NCBI RefSeq assembly: GCF_020149765.1
Contig: NZ_CP083809.1
Coordinates: 3,100,001 to 3,164,000 of the forward strand
Direction of reading: 5' to 3'
Source of the DNA: Pantoea agglomerans
GTDB lineage: Bacteria; Pseudomonadota; Gammaproteobacteria; Enterobacterales; Enterobacteriaceae
Length of the DNA stretch: 64,000 nt
Below are positions 17,801-28,656 of this stretch, in pieces. The notes under the pieces were generated by a model that worked only from the letters and a program-made list of their open reading frames with translations, made no database searches and was not told where the DNA came from. Within the stretch, counting starts at the first letter, position 1. Every line of letters begins with the position of its first letter. The translations under genes and the position numbers were made by a program.

Positions 17801-20800
17801 ACGCTGGTCATAGCCCGGGTCGATAGTCACGCTGTCGCCGGTAAGAGCCAGATCCTTGCCCGCCACCAGGTCGGCACCGCCAATATGCAGCTGGTTGCCC
17901 GCCGTGATGTTAACGCTGCCCTGACTGCTGCCGATGGTGCTGACGCTCTGGCTTTGGGTGGTGGCTTGCTCATCGACTTCGTGTTTGCTCGACTGTTTGC
18001 CAATCGTGAAACCGATGCCGCCGCTGCCCAGCAGACCGCTCTTTTTCTTCTCTTCCAGCAGGTAGTGCGTCTCGGTCTCAGTGGCCGCACCGATATCGAC
18101 GTTATGGCCGGCCTGCAGGTTTACGTCCCGGTCGGCGACAATCGCCGAACCGGTGACCGTCAGGTCATTGCCCGCGCTGACGCTGACGCTGTTGCCACTC
18201 AGCAGCGTGCCTTTCTCGCGCGTGGTTCGGTCGTCGGTCACGGTGTGGCTGCTGCTCTTGTTCAGGAACCCTTTTTTCTGAGAGCGTTCCTCACTGTAGA
18301 GCGACTCGCGTTCGGTGGCGGTATTGAGAGTCACATCATTTTTCGCCTGGAGGAGGATGCCGCCCTGGTCACTGTGCAGAGCGCTGCCGGTGACGGTGAT
18401 ATCGCCCTCACGGCCGATAACCGTTATCCCCTGCCGGGCGCTGAAGGTGCTGCCGGTGCTGGTTTCACGTTCGCTTTCCTCATAGCGACTGCTTTTGGTT
18501 CTGCCCTCGCGTTTGTTTTCGCTGTCCAGAGCGAGCGTGTGAGCACGGGCGTCTTTGATGGTCACGTCCTGCGCACTGATGCCAATGCCGCCGTTTTTAC
18601 TGTCAACCTGCGCGCCTTCGGCCTGCAGCTGGTTGCCCGCCACCAGCGTAACGCCCTGCGCACCGCTCAGGGTAGTGAGCGTCAGACGATCTTCCTGACG
18701 ATCGTTGCTGACCGACGAGGTACGGCTGTTGGCGTCGAGGTGGGTGGTGTTGGTGGTGGTCTCAGCCCTGATAGTAATATCGTTTCCGGCCTGCACCTGC
18801 AGATTGCCACCGGCACTGGCCTGACTACCTGCGAGCGTCACGTTATGCCCGGCATTAAGCATAAGGTTGCCGCCAGCGTTAAGCTCGCTGCTCAGCGCCT
18901 GCTGCCATTCGCCGCTAATGTGCGCCATCCGGGAGCCAGCCTCTTCCATGCCGCTGCTGTTACGGTTCCCCATCGCGCCGGAGATGACCTCAAGGTCGGC
19001 CGTGCGGCTGCTTTTCGCCGCAGTGATGGTCAGATCGTTACGCGCACTCAGGCTGAGGGTGTGTGTGGCGTCGAGTTTCGCGCCTGAGAGCGTGATATCG
19101 CTACCACTGAGACGGATGTCGTCGGCCCGCATCGTTGCCTGGCGCAATGCATCCTGCAGGTTGGTGCTTATTGTCAGGCTGTCGGCCCGCACGTCAATGC
19201 TGCCAGCCTGAATGTCGCCGCCCTGATGCAGGAACTGCCCGGCATCCACGGTGAGCGCCTTGTCGGCAAACAGGCTGCCGGCATTGGTGATACTGTCTGC
19301 CGAGAGCTGCAGATTACCACCGCTAATCATCGCGCCATCGCCAGTCAGACGCAGCGTGCTCTGCGCCAGATAGACCTTCGGCACCCACACCGACTGCGGG
19401 CCGTCGGCCGTTTGCACCGTCTCGCTCACCAGCCAGACAATATCCTGCTGCAGCGCCGCAATCTGCTCTGGCGTCAGGGCCACGCCCGGCACCAGATGGA
19501 AGTTCTGGGCGACTTCAGCGCCGTTATTCATCAGTTGCTGGTACTGCGCCATCGCATCCCAGCCCTTGAGTGAGGGTCTGCCGGTGAGTTTCAGCACCTG
19601 CTCGCGTACCAGGCGCTGCTCGTAAAAGCCGTCGCCCAGGCGCTTGTGCGCCTGCGCGGGGTTATACCCTACACGCTCAAGCATGTAGTCGCTGCTGATA
19701 AAGTTGTCGCGCCGGGTAAAACGCTCGTCGGTTACCACCAGGAACGGGCTGCCGCTCGCCGTATGCTGGCTGAACAGGGCGTTGTTGGGGATGGAGGTCG
19801 CCACGCTGTCCAGATGCTGTAGCTGCGTTAGCGCCAGCTCTGACGGCAGCAGCGGGCGACCCAGCGGTGAAGACGGCGTGGCCCCCGGGTAAGTCACTGC
19901 CTCACCCGGCGCAAGCTGCGTATCACCGCCAGCAACTCCCTCCCCTTCTACCGTGAAGGCCAGCGGGTTGCGCTTAAGTTCGGCGCGCTCGGCGTCAACG
20001 GCGTTTAATGCCGCCTCAAGCTGGCTGATTTGTGCCTGACTGACCGTGGTACTGGTAATGCTGGCCCCGTTGATGGTGACATTACCGTTGCCGGTGATAA
20101 CGCCGTCAACGCTGGCCAGAGCCGTGGTCTCATCCCGGCTGAACTGCGGATACCAGTGGCGCCTGGACTTGTCATAGTGATCGACAATGACCTCCTGGCG
20201 CCGCTCGTTAATCGAGTAGCCTCGGTTGTCCACCGCACCCCCGCCCTCCTGGGTGAGATTGCCGTGGGCGGCGATCGCGCTGGCGTCGTTAAGCAGCTGA
20301 CCGGTTATGCGCAACACCATATTGCCGCCTGCCAGAATACGCGCCCCGATACCCTCGCTTACCAGTTTGTCGCGCGTCACCGTGCCGGTAACGCTACGCT
20401 CACGCAGGTTGCTGTAGTCGGTAACGAACGGCGCGCTGTCGAGGTCGATGTGCTGTTCGGGATCCCACTGTTCAGTGCGAGTGCGATTGTCCTCACGCCA
20501 GACGGTATTGTGATAGGGGGTGGGCACATATCTCTGTCTGACTCCGCGAGTTTCATAGAAGGTCATCGCGTAGCTGCCGTCGGCGTTGGGCTGGAGTGCC
20601 AGATAGTTGACCCACAGGTCAGTCAGCTTGCCGACGTTGTTCTTCACCCGCACCTGCGCACGCTTACTCGCCGCATCAATAGCCAGCAGCGTACCGTATG
20701 GGTTGGTTTGCGCCGCCGCGTCATCCTGGAAAGTCAGCTGTTGGGTGGTCGGTGCCAGGGTGCTTTTATCGGAGATGACCGTTGGACCAAAGGAGCGCCA

Positions 20801-23800
20801 GTAATAGTTATAGCGGTGCCACTTGTAGTCGCTCTTCTCCGCCTCGCGCTCAATCACCAGCCCTTCGCGCAGGTTATTCAGCCGATGGGCTTCAATCCTG
20901 GTGTCGCCGTCCGCCTCAATAAAGCTCGCGCGGTTTTCAATCAGGTCATCGCTGTGCAGGTGCAAACGATCGCCGCTGTAGAGCAGAGCGCCCTGCTGGT
21001 TAGTCAGGCGCTCACTGACCTGCAATGTCAGGCTCTGGGTCGCCGCTATCACCGCAGACGCGCCGTGGTTGTCGATAGCGCGACCGCGCACGGCGATCGC
21101 GTCCCCCATCAGCGCCGCGGCGTTGTCCAGGGTATCGACGTTCAGCGTCATGCTGTCCGCTTCAATGCGCCCGCTGTTTTGCAAGGCTCCGGTCGTCAGC
21201 TGCAGCATTTTGCCCACCAGGGTGGCGGGATTGGCTATGCTGGCCGCGTTGAGCACCAGATTACCTGGCAGCAGCCAGTCCGCCAGGCTGGTAAAAGCAC
21301 CGCTCAGGGAGAAGGTCACCGTGCCGTTACTGCTGAGGGTTTCGCCGGCCTGGCGGGTATAGTCCTGCTGCGCGGAGAGCGTCAGCGCCTGCAGCCCCAG
21401 CAGGGTGCCGTTCTGGTTATCCAGGGTGCGGGTATTCGCTGTCAGTGCGCCGCCGCTCTCCACGCGCCCGCCCTGGTTAAGCAGCGCCAGCGGCGAGTCG
21501 GTCGGTGACCGGTCGGCATTGATGTCGAGATTGCCGTTGGCCAGAATGCGCCCCTGGCGGTTGTCCAGCTGCGTTACCCCCGAGAAGGTCATCTGGCTGC
21601 TGCTCTGCAGGCGGCCTGCGGTATTGTCGATATCACGGGCGGTGATGTCGGATCGCGTGGTGCCCAGTATTAGCCCGCCATCGCGGTTGTTCAGGCGCTC
21701 GGCCAGCAGGCTGATTGCCGCCTGACTGCTTATCGTGCCCTGACCACTGTTATCGAGCACTCCGGTCTTCAGTGTCAGCCCCTGGGTTGACACTAATTGC
21801 CCGCCCTGGTTGTTTATCTGCACGCCCTCAAGCGCGAGCGCGTCGCCGCTGTGTACCTTGCCGTGCTGATTGTTAAGCTGGTCGATACGGTAGACGCCCG
21901 CCCCCTGACTGATAAGCGTCCCGCCGTCGTTGTGCAGCTGCGCTGAGGTTACTCTGATGCCGCCGCGGCTGCTGAACAGGCCGCGCGCATTTTCGATACC
22001 GGCCGCCGACACCAGCTGGTCGCCATTGCTGCGCACGGCACCGCCGCTATTCTCAAGCAAGCCAGCAATGCGCAGCGTCACCTGTTGCTGGCCCTCTATC
22101 GTCCCGCCGGCGTTATTCAGGGTTTGTGCATCAAGCTGAAGGGCCTCACCACTTTGCGCTCTCCCATCGCGGTTGTTCAGCGCGCCGCTCAGCGTAAGAC
22201 GCTGTTGTTTCTGGCTGAAGAGCAGCCCGCCCTGCGTATTGTCGAGTGCGCGGGCGACGATACTCAGCCCCTCGCCAGCCAGCCACTGACCGCCAGCGTT
22301 ATTGATGGCACCGGCCTGTTCGCCATCTCTGGCGCCCGCGACAGCAAGCTGCCCCTGCGTCGAGACCTTGCCGGCCCGGTTGTCGATCTCCCGCACAACG
22401 CGCAGCACCAGATCCTGGGCCGACTGCAGTACGCCTTTGGCGTTGCCCAGCCAGTCAGCCGCAAGGCGTGCGGCCTGCAGGCTCTGTACGCTGCCTTCGG
22501 TATTATCAAAACCGCCGCTGATAGCCTGCCAGCCGCCCTGACTGCCCATCCAGCCCTGCGCATTGACGATATCCTGCGCCTGCAGCAGCTGAGACGACTG
22601 ACTAAAAATCCGCCCCTGGCCGTTATCCAGCTGGCCGGTAAACTGCATATCCAGGCTCTCCAGCGCGTTGATAGCGCCCTGGGCATTTACCAGATCTGCA
22701 GCGCGCACCTGGGTGTGCCCACTGCCGGTAAAGGTGCCACCCTGGTTGTTCCAGCCGCCGGTCAGGTTCAGGGAGAGCGCCTGCCCAGCGAAGATCATAC
22801 CGGCGTCGCGGTTGGTCAACTGGCCACCCTGGAGGGATAAGTCACCGCCGCTCTGCAGTGACCCGCCGTCATTGTCGAACAGGCTGGCTGCGCCGCCCTT
22901 AATGGCAAGGGTCTGTTGCGCGGTCAGCTTGCCGGTGCCATTGAGGATATTGCCTGCGGCATCAAGGGTCAGGTTACCGCCGGACTGTAACCGACCGCCG
23001 CTGTTATCCAGCGACGCTGCGCTGGCGGTGACCTGGTGGCCGCCCTGAGCGGTGCCGCCCCGGTTGTCCCAGCGCTCATTAGCTTTAACAGAGAGCAGGT
23101 TGCCGGCTTCAAGCCAGCCAGCGGCGTTAACCAGCCCGCGCTCTGCCGTCAGGCTCACATCCTCCCTCGCCACCACCTTGCCCTGGGTGTTATCAAGCTG
23201 CCCGGTGGTCAGCGTAAGCGACTCGCCGCTGATTTCCCCTTCGTGGTTGTTCAGCGCGCCTTTACTGGTCAGCGCCAGCCGCTGTCCGCCCAGCAACTTG
23301 CCAGCCTCGTTGCGGATCTCTCGCGCTGACACAGTGGCTTGCCCATTGCCCTGCACCGTCCCCTGATGGTTGTTCAGCTCGCCCTCGCTGCTCACCGTCA
23401 GCGCCTGACCGGCACCCAGCAGCCCCTGCCTGTTATCCAGCCCCTGACGGGCTTGCAGGTCAAGCCGCCTCTCGCCAGTCACTCTGCCCTGCGTGTTATC
23501 CAGCCGCTGCGCCACCAGACGCACATCTCCACCGCTCAGGGTACCGGACGCGTTGTTCAGCTCGCCTCCCGTCTCCAGCGTCAGGCCGTTCCCGGCCAGC
23601 AGGTTGCCCCCGGCATTATTCACTGCGCCGTCGGCGTGAAGCCGGAGTGCCGCCTGGGTTTTTATCGTGCCGCTCTGATTATCGAGGCGGTCGGCATCCA
23701 GATGCAGGTCGCCATTGCTGCCCAGCGTGCCGCTGGCATTGTCGAGCACGCCGCCGACCCGCCAGCGTTGCGCGGTGCTGTCGAGCGCGACCAGGCGGCC

Positions 23801-25468
23801 ACGCTGGTTGGTCAGCTGACCGGCCATAAGTGCCAGGCTGTGGGCCTCAATAGTGCCGGCGCTGTTATCCAGATGGTGGGTAAGAGTAAAGCGACTCTCG
23901 CTCGCCTCAGTCTGGGACCAGACCGCTTGCTGGTTAAGCAGCGTGCTGGCGTCAACCTGCCAGCGCCCCGCCTTGATTTTCGCCTGCTGCGCATCCACAT
24001 CGCCAGCGGCACTTACGACCAGCTCACCGCTGTCAACGGAGGAGCGGCGCAAGCTAACGCCGCCTTCCCGCGCCTTCAGGGCGGTCTGTTCGGCTGCAAC
24101 CTGCGCGCCGCTGATATCCACCTGGCGTCCGGTCGCGCTGAGGTTCTTTTTAGCGAGCAGGCTGCCACTGGCGCGGATATCCCCCTGGCTATCAAGCTGC
24201 AGGCTGGCATTATGGACCAGGGCGCTGTCGGCATTACTGCCCGCCAGCAGGTGGCCGCTGCTCTGGATACCGCGTGCAACGTTCAGCTGCATATTCCCGG
24301 CCGCCGCCAGCGTCCCGGACTGCGTTAACCTTCCTGCGCCCTGCAGGGTCAGCTGACCGCCGCTGTACACTTTACCGTGCGTCTCAATATCGCCTTTTGC
24401 TGTCAGCTGAATATCGCCGCCCGACTGCGTGGCGGCATCTGGCACATCAGCCCGCCAGCTGAGCCTGCCTTCGCTGCTGACGGTCAGGGTTTTGCCTGCC
24501 CGAACCTGTCCGCTCAGGTTACGCACGCCGACGCCCGCCTCGGTGCCGATCATACGGATACTGCCGCTGTACATCCCGCCCAGCTGGCCCATATCGATGG
24601 CAAACTCAGGCCTGGCACTGTTGTCGTCGGAAAGCGCCGTCGCGCTTTTGCCGTCCGCACTTACGCGGTTACGGCCAGCCACCACCGACACGCCTTCTTT
24701 CGCCCAGACGCCGGCGTTGATCTCCACCGCGCGCGCCAGAATGTCGACGTACTGGGTATCATGACGGGCATCACCGTTAAGCCCGCCGCCTTCGATGCGC
24801 ACCACGCCGCGCTCGACCTGATACCCCGCCACGCTGCCGTCGGCGTTCAACTGCGGACGGCCTGTGGTCAGCGTCATGCGCCCGGCGTTGATGGTGCCGC
24901 AGCCGTTGCAGACAATCCCGGCAGGGTTAGCCACAATCACCTGCGCCTTGCCGCCGGCCACCTCCATAAATCCGCGCAGCTGGCTGGGGTTGTTGCTGTT
25001 AACCTCGTTGAGAATGACGCGTGCCGGTGCGGTATTGGGATTGAGGTTGGGATTCCCCTGGATCATCCCGGCCATCTGGGTCGAGGTCATCACCGCCGAG
25101 TTGTTGAGGATGGCGCCTCTGGCGTCAACATCGAACTGCTGATACTGGTTGTGCGAGACGCCAGCCTGGTTGGGGGCGGTGATGTTGACCTGCGGCAGGC
25201 CGTTCTGGGTAGTGATAACCTCTGGCCGCTGCGCCCGACTGGCAGCACCGTCCGCGACAATTCCGCTTGCCATGACGGGATCGGCGAACATCAACAGCGC
25301 AAGTAGCCACACTGACCGACGCACGGTGACCCACAGACGGCCTCCACCTGAGATCCCTGAGCCGATGCGCTGCCCCGGTTCGCTGCAGTAGCTGCGGGCC
25401 AGTTCAGAGACCACCCGCAGTTCCCCGTGGGTGCGGCTGAAGATAAGTCGATAGCAATGTTTATTCAT
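14846..25468 (-). CDS. cdiA: CdiA contact-dependent inhibition effector with EndoU-like toxin tip
   Basis: A filamentous exoprotein of about 3,540 residues. The extended signal peptide begins [11 protein letters not shown] and ends about residue 68. A TPS secretion domain follows with [11 protein letters not shown] and VILNEVN. Long runs of FHA repeats of the LDNxxGxLxSxGxLxL type cover about 350–1500. A non-repetitive Tyr/Trp-rich region (about 1580–2000) is the likely receptor-binding and periplasmic-entry part. Further repeats lead to the pretoxin domain and VENN at about 3221. The last 320 residues hold an entry domain and a toxin resembling EndoU-type RNases, with H188 (KHLATVDG), SGGHN near 203 and KTIYDP near 258, counted from VENN. 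The toxin would cleave RNA in the target cell. The start at 25468 fits the signal peptide. It lies between cdiB and cdiI and has no frame damage. Confidence 0.93.
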   Translation of the reverse strand: MNKHCYRLIFSRTHGELRVVSELARSYCSEPGQRIGSGISGGGRLWVTVRRSVWLLALLMFADPVMASGIVADGAASRAQRPEVITTQNGLPQVNITAPNQAGVSHNQYQQFDVDARGAILNNSAVMTSTQMAGMIQGNPNLNPNTAPARVILNEVNSNNPSQLRGFMEVAGGKAQVIVANPAGIVCNGCGTINAGRMTLTTGRPQLNADGSVAGYQVERGVVRIEGGGLNGDARHDTQYVDILARAVEINAGVWAKEGVSVVAGRNRVSADGKSATALSDDNSARPEFAIDMGQLGGMYSGSIRMIGTEAGVGVRNLSGQVRAGKTLTVSSEGRLSWRADVPDAATQSGGDIQLTAKGDIETHGKVYSGGQLTLQGAGRLTQSGTLAAAGNMQLNVARGIQSSGHLLAGSNADSALVHNASLQLDSQGDIRASGSLLAKKNLSATGRQVDISGAQVAAEQTALKAREGGVSLRRSSVDSGELVVSAAGDVDAQQAKIKAGRWQVDASTLLNQQAVWSQTEASESRFTLTHHLDNSAGTIEAHSLALMAGQLTNQRGRLVALDSTAQRWRVGGVLDNASGTLGSNGDLHLDADRLDNQSGTIKTQAALRLHADGAVNNAGGNLLAGNGLTLETGGELNNASGTLSGGDVRLVAQRLDNTQGRVTGERRLDLQARQGLDNRQGLLGAGQALTVSSEGELNNHQGTVQGNGQATVSAREIRNEAGKLLGGQRLALTSKGALNNHEGEISGESLTLTTGQLDNTQGKVVAREDVSLTAERGLVNAAGWLEAGNLLSVKANERWDNRGGTAQGGHQVTASAASLDNSGGRLQSGGNLTLDAAGNILNGTGKLTAQQTLAIKGGAASLFDNDGGSLQSGGDLSLQGGQLTNRDAGMIFAGQALSLNLTGGWNNQGGTFTGSGHTQVRAADLVNAQGAINALESLDMQFTGQLDNGQGRIFSQSSQLLQAQDIVNAQGWMGSQGGWQAISGGFDNTEGSVQSLQAARLAADWLGNAKGVLQSAQDLVLRVVREIDNRAGKVSTQGQLAVAGARDGEQAGAINNAGGQWLAGEGLSIVARALDNTQGGLLFSQKQQRLTLSGALNNRDGRAQSGEALQLDAQTLNNAGGTIEGQQQVTLRIAGLLENSGGAVRSNGDQLVSAAGIENARGLFSSRGGIRVTSAQLHNDGGTLISQGAGVYRIDQLNNQHGKVHSGDALALEGVQINNQGGQLVSTQGLTLKTGVLDNSGQGTISSQAAISLLAERLNNRDGGLILGTTRSDITARDIDNTAGRLQSSSQMTFSGVTQLDNRQGRILANGNLDINADRSPTDSPLALLNQGGRVESGGALTANTRTLDNQNGTLLGLQALTLSAQQDYTRQAGETLSSNGTVTFSLSGAFTSLADWLLPGNLVLNAASIANPATLVGKMLQLTTGALQNSGRIEADSMTLNVDTLDNAAALMGDAIAVRGRAIDNHGASAVIAATQSLTLQVSERLTNQQGALLYSGDRLHLHSDDLIENRASFIEADGDTRIEAHRLNNLREGLVIEREAEKSDYKWHRYNYYWRSFGPTVISDKSTLAPTTQQLTFQDDAAAQTNPYGTLLAIDAASKRAQVRVKNNVGKLTDLWVNYLALQPNADGSYAMTFYETRGVRQRYVPTPYHNTVWREDNRTRTEQWDPEQHIDLDSAPFVTDYSNLRERSVTGTVTRDKLVSEGIGARILAGGNMVLRITGQLLNDASAIAAHGNLTQEGGGAVDNRGYSINERRQEVIVDHYDKSRRHWYPQFSRDETTALASVDGVITGNGNVTINGASITSTTVSQAQISQLEAALNAVDAERAELKRNPLAFTVEGEGVAGGDTQLAPGEAVTYPGATPSSPLGRPLLPSELALTQLQHLDSVATSIPNNALFSQHTASGSPFLVVTDERFTRRDNFISSDYMLERVGYNPAQAHKRLGDGFYEQRLVREQVLKLTGRPSLKGWDAMAQYQQLMNNGAEVAQNFHLVPGVALTPEQIAALQQDIVWLVSETVQTADGPQSVWVPKVYLAQSTLRLTGDGAMISGGNLQLSADSITNAGSLFADKALTVDAGQFLHQGGDIQAGSIDVRADSLTISTNLQDALRQATMRADDIRLSGSDITLSGAKLDATHTLSLSARNDLTITAAKSSRTADLEVISGAMGNRNSSGMEEAGSRMAHISGEWQQALSSELNAGGNLMLNAGHNVTLAGSQASAGGNLQVQAGNDITIRAETTTNTTHLDANSRTSSVSNDRQEDRLTLTTLSGAQGVTLVAGNQLQAEGAQVDSKNGGIGISAQDVTIKDARAHTLALDSENKREGRTKSSRYEESERETSTGSTFSARQGITVIGREGDITVTGSALHSDQGGILLQAKNDVTLNTATERESLYSEERSQKKGFLNKSSSHTVTDDRTTREKGTLLSGNSVSVSAGNDLTVTGSAIVADRDVNLQAGHNVDIGAATETETHYLLEEKKKSGLLGSGGIGFTIGKQSSKHEVDEQATTQSQSVSTIGSSQGSVNITAGNQLHIGGADLVAGKDLALTGDSVTIDPGYDQRTRKETFEQKQSGLTIALSGTAGGALNTAVSSAQQARKEGDGRLNALQNTKAALSGVQAAQAWERDNALTASAEAKNAAAGLQPGDKGAAQGATNTIGISASWGSQSSKSETRTDSRQSQGSTLTAGQNLSITATGKNQGAQSGDIAITGSQLKAGKELSLDAARDITLQSAQNSESSVSKNSSQGGNIGVGIGAGAGGYGISVSAGINAGKGHENGQSLTHTETTLDAGSHLRVTSGRDTTLKGAQASGEKITVDVGRDLLLESQQDSDRYDASQQNVSAGGSFTFGTMTGSAWVSASQDKLHSNFDSVKEQTGLFAGKGGFDVHVREHTQLDGAVIASTATADKNRLDTGTLGWTDIHNQADYQTSHSGGSFSTGGPVGGNLLTNMAGGMLSGGGSSGHAEGTTKAGVSEGTLLIRDKDKQQQDVAQLNRDTDHASDGSISPIFDKEKEQNRLKQAQLIGDIGGQAMDVIRTQGDIAGLKAQTDPEALSQARQQLEREANGRPVSDAAVMQQAYDNAMRQYGTGSDLQKAAQAVTGALTALAGNNLAGALASGTSPYLATEIKKRVGEENIAANAMAHAVLGAVTAQLNNQSGLAGGLGAGGGELAARVITGQLFPGRTAEQLNESEKQQVSALSQLAAGLAGGLATGDTAGALAAAQAGKNAVENNWLSVSEKTELELAKQTLKNSKDPAEREKAQQDVARLVEKDISSDKKVINACSNGGAGSAACATARLEVIAAKSEYENLGNYNSKASQQYADAYGNIVNLLNITSVDAQNQQQVKDAMVNYAMVQLGVDKATAENYVETYDGMKAVAASMTPVLGAAAVSKLSSLAEKVVVYPSGINFSINQPKHLATVDGFTQKSGVSGGHNANAFYDAAKEYNIQIVSETPTSVPGITHVVYKIPSYDRAGNVTGYKAAELPKTIYDPAIFTDQKILDLGQQAAAKGYKDAMASSNGQATATVDGVSFRIYVDKTTGTVRNFHPN

Positions 25469-25569
25469 AGCAGAGTCCATTCCCGGCCCGGTCTCAACAC
25501 CATGCTGCATCGGGCCATCATTATTACGTTACCCGGCAACGCGAGGTCGCCACAAAGCAGTGCCCAGGG

Positions 25570-27294
25570 TCAGATTTCCAGGCTGACGCTAAAGCCCGCG
25601 GTCGCACCGGAGGTGTGGAACCCCTCAGGCTTGTATAGCGGTACACCGGCAAACAGGTCATAGCTGAATCGGCCCCACAGCGCGCCGCGCACGCCGAGTG
25701 CGCTGCCTGCCAGCTGATGCCCCACCAGATAGCGGGTGCCCGGGCCGTCCACCCGGCCATAGTCGGCGGCCAGGTAGAGTTCGTGCCCGCGAGAAAACAG
25801 GTTCCACGCGATTTCATTGCGCCACAGCAGACCTCTTTCGCCTGACAGCATCTGTTCGCCGTCGAAGCCGCGCACGGTGTAACGCCCGGCAATAGCCATT
25901 CGCTCCTGCGGCGTCAGCGCATTCGGGCTCCACTGGCTGCGCACGCTGCTATAGATCCGCCAGGGCTGCCCGCCCAGGGCAAAGGGAATCGTGATGGCGG
26001 CATCACCCAGCAGTATTCCGCTGCGCGCCGAGCCGTCGTGACTGGCTTCTTCCGGCGCACGCAGCGCCCCCAGCGCGCCGGTGCCACGTCGCCAGGCCAG
26101 CGACGCATCCAGCGTAGAGCGGCCAAGGTAACTGCGCTGGTTCAGCCCAATTTCCCAGCCGGCGGTTCGCCGCTTTTGCTGGGTCAGCTCAATGTCATTT
26201 ACGTGATTGGTGGAGTGCCGGCGATAACCGCGCAGGTTGAGCGTGGTCTTGTGCGACTGGTCGCGGTAGAGCAGCCGGGAGAGAGTCAGCTGAATATTGT
26301 CGCTCTTGCCGCTGTAGCGCAGCGTCTCGTTGGCGCTGGGGATGTTCTGATGATAGGTGTAGTCGCTGTAGTTGGCCGAGAAGGCCCAGTATCCCACCGG
26401 AAAGAAATAGTTCAGCGTATGCGAACGGTTGCCAGACGGCCCGTGCTGAAACAGATCCTTGCCGATGTTGGCGTAGAAGAGATCATTCTGCGCAAAAGGG
26501 GCATCGATAGCGAGCGTGGCCGAGCCCAGATAGCGTCCGGTACTTCTGGATCCGCTGTCGTCCAGACCAAGACTGAGCCGCACCGGCCGCCCCTCGTGCC
26601 AGTTGACCTGCAGGTCACTGGTGGCTTCCCTGGCGCCGGGTACGATTTTGATGTCGACACTGGCGCTGGGTACTCTTCTGAAGTTCTCCAGCCCCTGCTC
26701 GATATCACGCAGGTTAAGAATATCGCCGCGTGAGGACGGAATGGCGTTCCACAGCCGGCCGCGCCAGGAGACCGGTTCCTCAAAGCGGATCTCTCCAATA
26801 CGGCCAGGCTGCAGCGTCAGCGTCAACACACCTTTGGTCAGGTCCTGCTCCTGCGCCATCACGCGGGTTGTAACGTAGCCTTTGGCCAGTATGGCGTTCT
26901 GCACTTTATTGATGGCAAGCACAATGCCCTGCTCCCCCAGGCAGCGGCCTCTGGCATCTGCTGCCGCCTCAAGCGCCCACTGAAAGCGATCGGCCGACTC
27001 GCCAGCCAGGGTGAACCGGTTGATGGTAAAGCAAGGGGACTCATCGACCGGATAATCCGGCAGCATAACTTCAGGACGGGTAAGCCGCGTATCGGCCTGC
27101 GGCCTGTTCTGCTCAAGCAGGGCGCGCTCGCGCTCCTGCTGACGCTGCTGCTCCAGAGCATCAATAGCTGAAGCTGCCCGCTGCGGGGAATTTGCCTGCG
27201 CCGGTGCAGCATCAGCCCCGACTGAAATACACAGCCCTCCCGTAAATAAAAGAGTTAACGCCCTGCGCAATAGCGCTCCCTGGCACTTTATCAT
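25570..27294 (-). CDS. cdiB: CdiB two-partner secretion outer-membrane transporter
   Basis: A 574-residue TpsB/ShlB/FhaC-family protein. It has a signal peptide (MIKCQGALLRRALTLLF to about residue 30), a Gln/Glu/Arg-rich linker helix (IDALEQQRQQERERALLEQ), two POTRA-type domains (about 60–200, CFTINRFTLAG and PGRIGEIRFEE) and a 16-strand barrel. The barrel carries VRGFDGEQMLSGERG, the family's conserved VRGY/F loop motif, and LGDAAITIPFALG. The last residue pattern FSVSLEI fits an outer-membrane barrel. It exports CdiA. The ATG at 27294 has AGGGAAAG upstream and starts the signal peptide; the longer frame does not. It is the first gene of cdiBAI, 101 bases before cdiA. Confidence 0.94.
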   Translation of the reverse strand: MIKCQGALLRRALTLLFTGGLCISVGADAAPAQANSPQRAASAIDALEQQRQQERERALLEQNRPQADTRLTRPEVMLPDYPVDESPCFTINRFTLAGESADRFQWALEAAADARGRCLGEQGIVLAINKVQNAILAKGYVTTRVMAQEQDLTKGVLTLTLQPGRIGEIRFEEPVSWRGRLWNAIPSSRGDILNLRDIEQGLENFRRVPSASVDIKIVPGAREATSDLQVNWHEGRPVRLSLGLDDSGSRSTGRYLGSATLAIDAPFAQNDLFYANIGKDLFQHGPSGNRSHTLNYFFPVGYWAFSANYSDYTYHQNIPSANETLRYSGKSDNIQLTLSRLLYRDQSHKTTLNLRGYRRHSTNHVNDIELTQQKRRTAGWEIGLNQRSYLGRSTLDASLAWRRGTGALGALRAPEEASHDGSARSGILLGDAAITIPFALGGQPWRIYSSVRSQWSPNALTPQERMAIAGRYTVRGFDGEQMLSGERGLLWRNEIAWNLFSRGHELYLAADYGRVDGPGTRYLVGHQLAGSALGVRGALWGRFSYDLFAGVPLYKPEGFHTSGATAGFSVSLEI

Positions 27295-27395
27295 TATTAA
27301 CTTTCCCTGGTGTAGAGCACGACTGATTAACAGGGCGCGCAATAAGGTCGATACACTGCCTGATTAAAAAACCAATAAGTGAGTGAGTGGCGATT

Positions 27396-27425
27396 ATTAT
27401 AATTTTTCATCTCTGCAAACATCAA
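27396..27425 (-). promoter_or_regulatory. Likely sigma-70 promoter of cdiBAI
   Basis: On the minus strand TTGATG (27420–27425), an 18-base spacer and a perfect TATAAT (27396–27401). It would give a 5' leader of about 95 bases before cdiB. The whole region is AT-rich, so a chance match is possible. Confidence 0.5.
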
Positions 27426-28393
27426 TAAGGCAATATAAGGCTCAGCGTAAAAATAGAACAATACACCTGAAAGCATTAGAAACCCATTTCACAATGCAAA
27501 GCAGCGGCGTCACACCAGGTAAATCATCTATTAAAGAGTAATATAACAGGTGAATATACACCCTAAGCCTGACTTTTAAATAACGGCGAAAATTAGAGTA
27601 ACTAAAATAAAAACCAGGCAAATAATAATCACACAAACTATTCCAGAGGCATATACCCAGCCAGGCCGCATAGAATAAAAGCATTCATTTACATAGGGTT
27701 AATCAAAAAATGACAGCAATCGCAGCCAGAAACAACCCCATTCACATTACCAGCAAAAAAGTGGATTCGCTCCCTGATGGCATGCAAAAAAACACCCCCA
27801 TAACTCTTAAATAATATTAATAAGATATTTTATTTCAGGCTCTCTGCTGGCAGGGATGAGGTTGGCATCCACCCTTCTATCGCAGCATTTTATTTATGCA
27901 AAATATAAAGCAGCACCTGCACTCCCATCACTGCAATTACAAATATGACTTTCCTGCAGCTATAAACCCCACCGGATGCCGCATATCTTCTTGAAATAAC
28001 CTCCACGGAAAAATACAACGCTGCCTTATTATTTAGCCACCTCGATTCAAAATAATCTTAGCCGGATATAACCTTTATCCATCGCACCCGCATCGGGTCG
28101 CTCAATAAGCCATCATCCCTGCTGGGCAAAAGAATGTTCGCTACCCGATGCCCGGCACGACGCAGGCGCAGCCTGTGCCAGATCTGCTCTCGCGTGCTCC
28201 GATCGCCAGCCTCTGTCTGACAGGCAAAGCACGGCTTAACGCTGCAGGCTTTCAGGGAGGCAGATGGTTGGGTTAGGAAGGATTGATCATGGATTGCGGC
28301 TAAACCGGGTTGCTAACAGAGGAGAAGCGAGGGGGTCAGAAACTACAGGATATGAGGTTTTTTGATTCGGGAAGCGCTGGGGAGAGTGTAAAC
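27426..28393. other. AT-rich region between the CDI locus and thrW
   Basis: Nearly 1 kb of low-GC DNA without a recognisable gene. One 80-codon minus-strand frame (27442–27684) is rich in aromatic and leucine residues, has no good ribosome binding site and overlaps the probable cdiB promoter side, so I leave it uncalled. The composition is far below the chromosomal neighbours, as is common at island ends and at horizontally acquired promoters. I searched by eye for a second copy of the thrW 3' end and found none. Confidence 0.45.
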
Positions 28394-28469
28394 TGGTGCC
28401 GGAAACAGGAGTCGAACCTGCGACCTTCGCATTACGAATGCGCTGCTCTACCAACTGAGCTACACCGGC
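28394..28469 (-). tRNA. thrW: tRNA-Thr (anticodon CGU)
   Basis: A 76-base tRNA with encoded CCA, D-arm GCTCAGTTGGTAGAGC, anticodon loop TTCGTAA (CGU, threonine) and T-loop TTCGACT. Its core is near-identical to E. coli thrW, and it occupies the thrW position beyond proBA. The acceptor stem is unusual: GCCGGTG pairs with TTCCGGC, leaving a U-U mismatch at 6–67 and a G-U at 7–66. thrW is a known integration site for phages and islands in enterics, and here it is flanked by a phage-derived cassette on one side and the CDI locus on the other. Confidence 0.95.
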
Positions 28470-28614
28470 ATAGAGGCGAGAACTACGGGGCATTAAGTTA
28501 GAAAAAAGCGTCACTTCCGTCAAGAGCCGCAGCGCGCGGATGCTGCTTTTCTCGTCATCTGGCAAGGAAAAGAGCACGCTCCTCTCCTTCCCGCACGTTT
28601 CAGACGCCAGAAAC

Positions 28615-28641
28615 AAAAAAAGGCGAGGCCGTAGCCTCGCC
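28615..28641 (-). terminator. Rho-independent terminator after the depolymerase gene
   Basis: Minus-strand stem GGCGAGGC/GCCTCGCC (28622–28641) with a 4-base loop followed by seven Ts. It ends the lysis/depolymerase cassette 15 bases after the last stop codon and insulates thrW. Confidence 0.9.
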
Positions 28642-28656
28642 AAAACGTGCCGCTCA

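Noticed and set aside
20030..21508. 492-codon plus-strand open frame opposite cdiA, and other long frames there
   Set aside because: They mirror the repeated FHA units and have no ribosome binding site or family features.
20900..24400. Regularly repeated short blocks that might suggest a CRISPR array
   Set aside because: They are degenerate FHA coding repeats of about 20 residues inside cdiA, without constant repeats and unique spacers. No CRISPR or cas gene is in the window.
27442..27684. 80-codon hydrophobic minus-strand frame upstream of cdiB
   Set aside because: Very AT-rich DNA gives Phe/Leu/Tyr-rich frames by chance; no ribosome binding site, and it lies where the cdiB promoter is expected.
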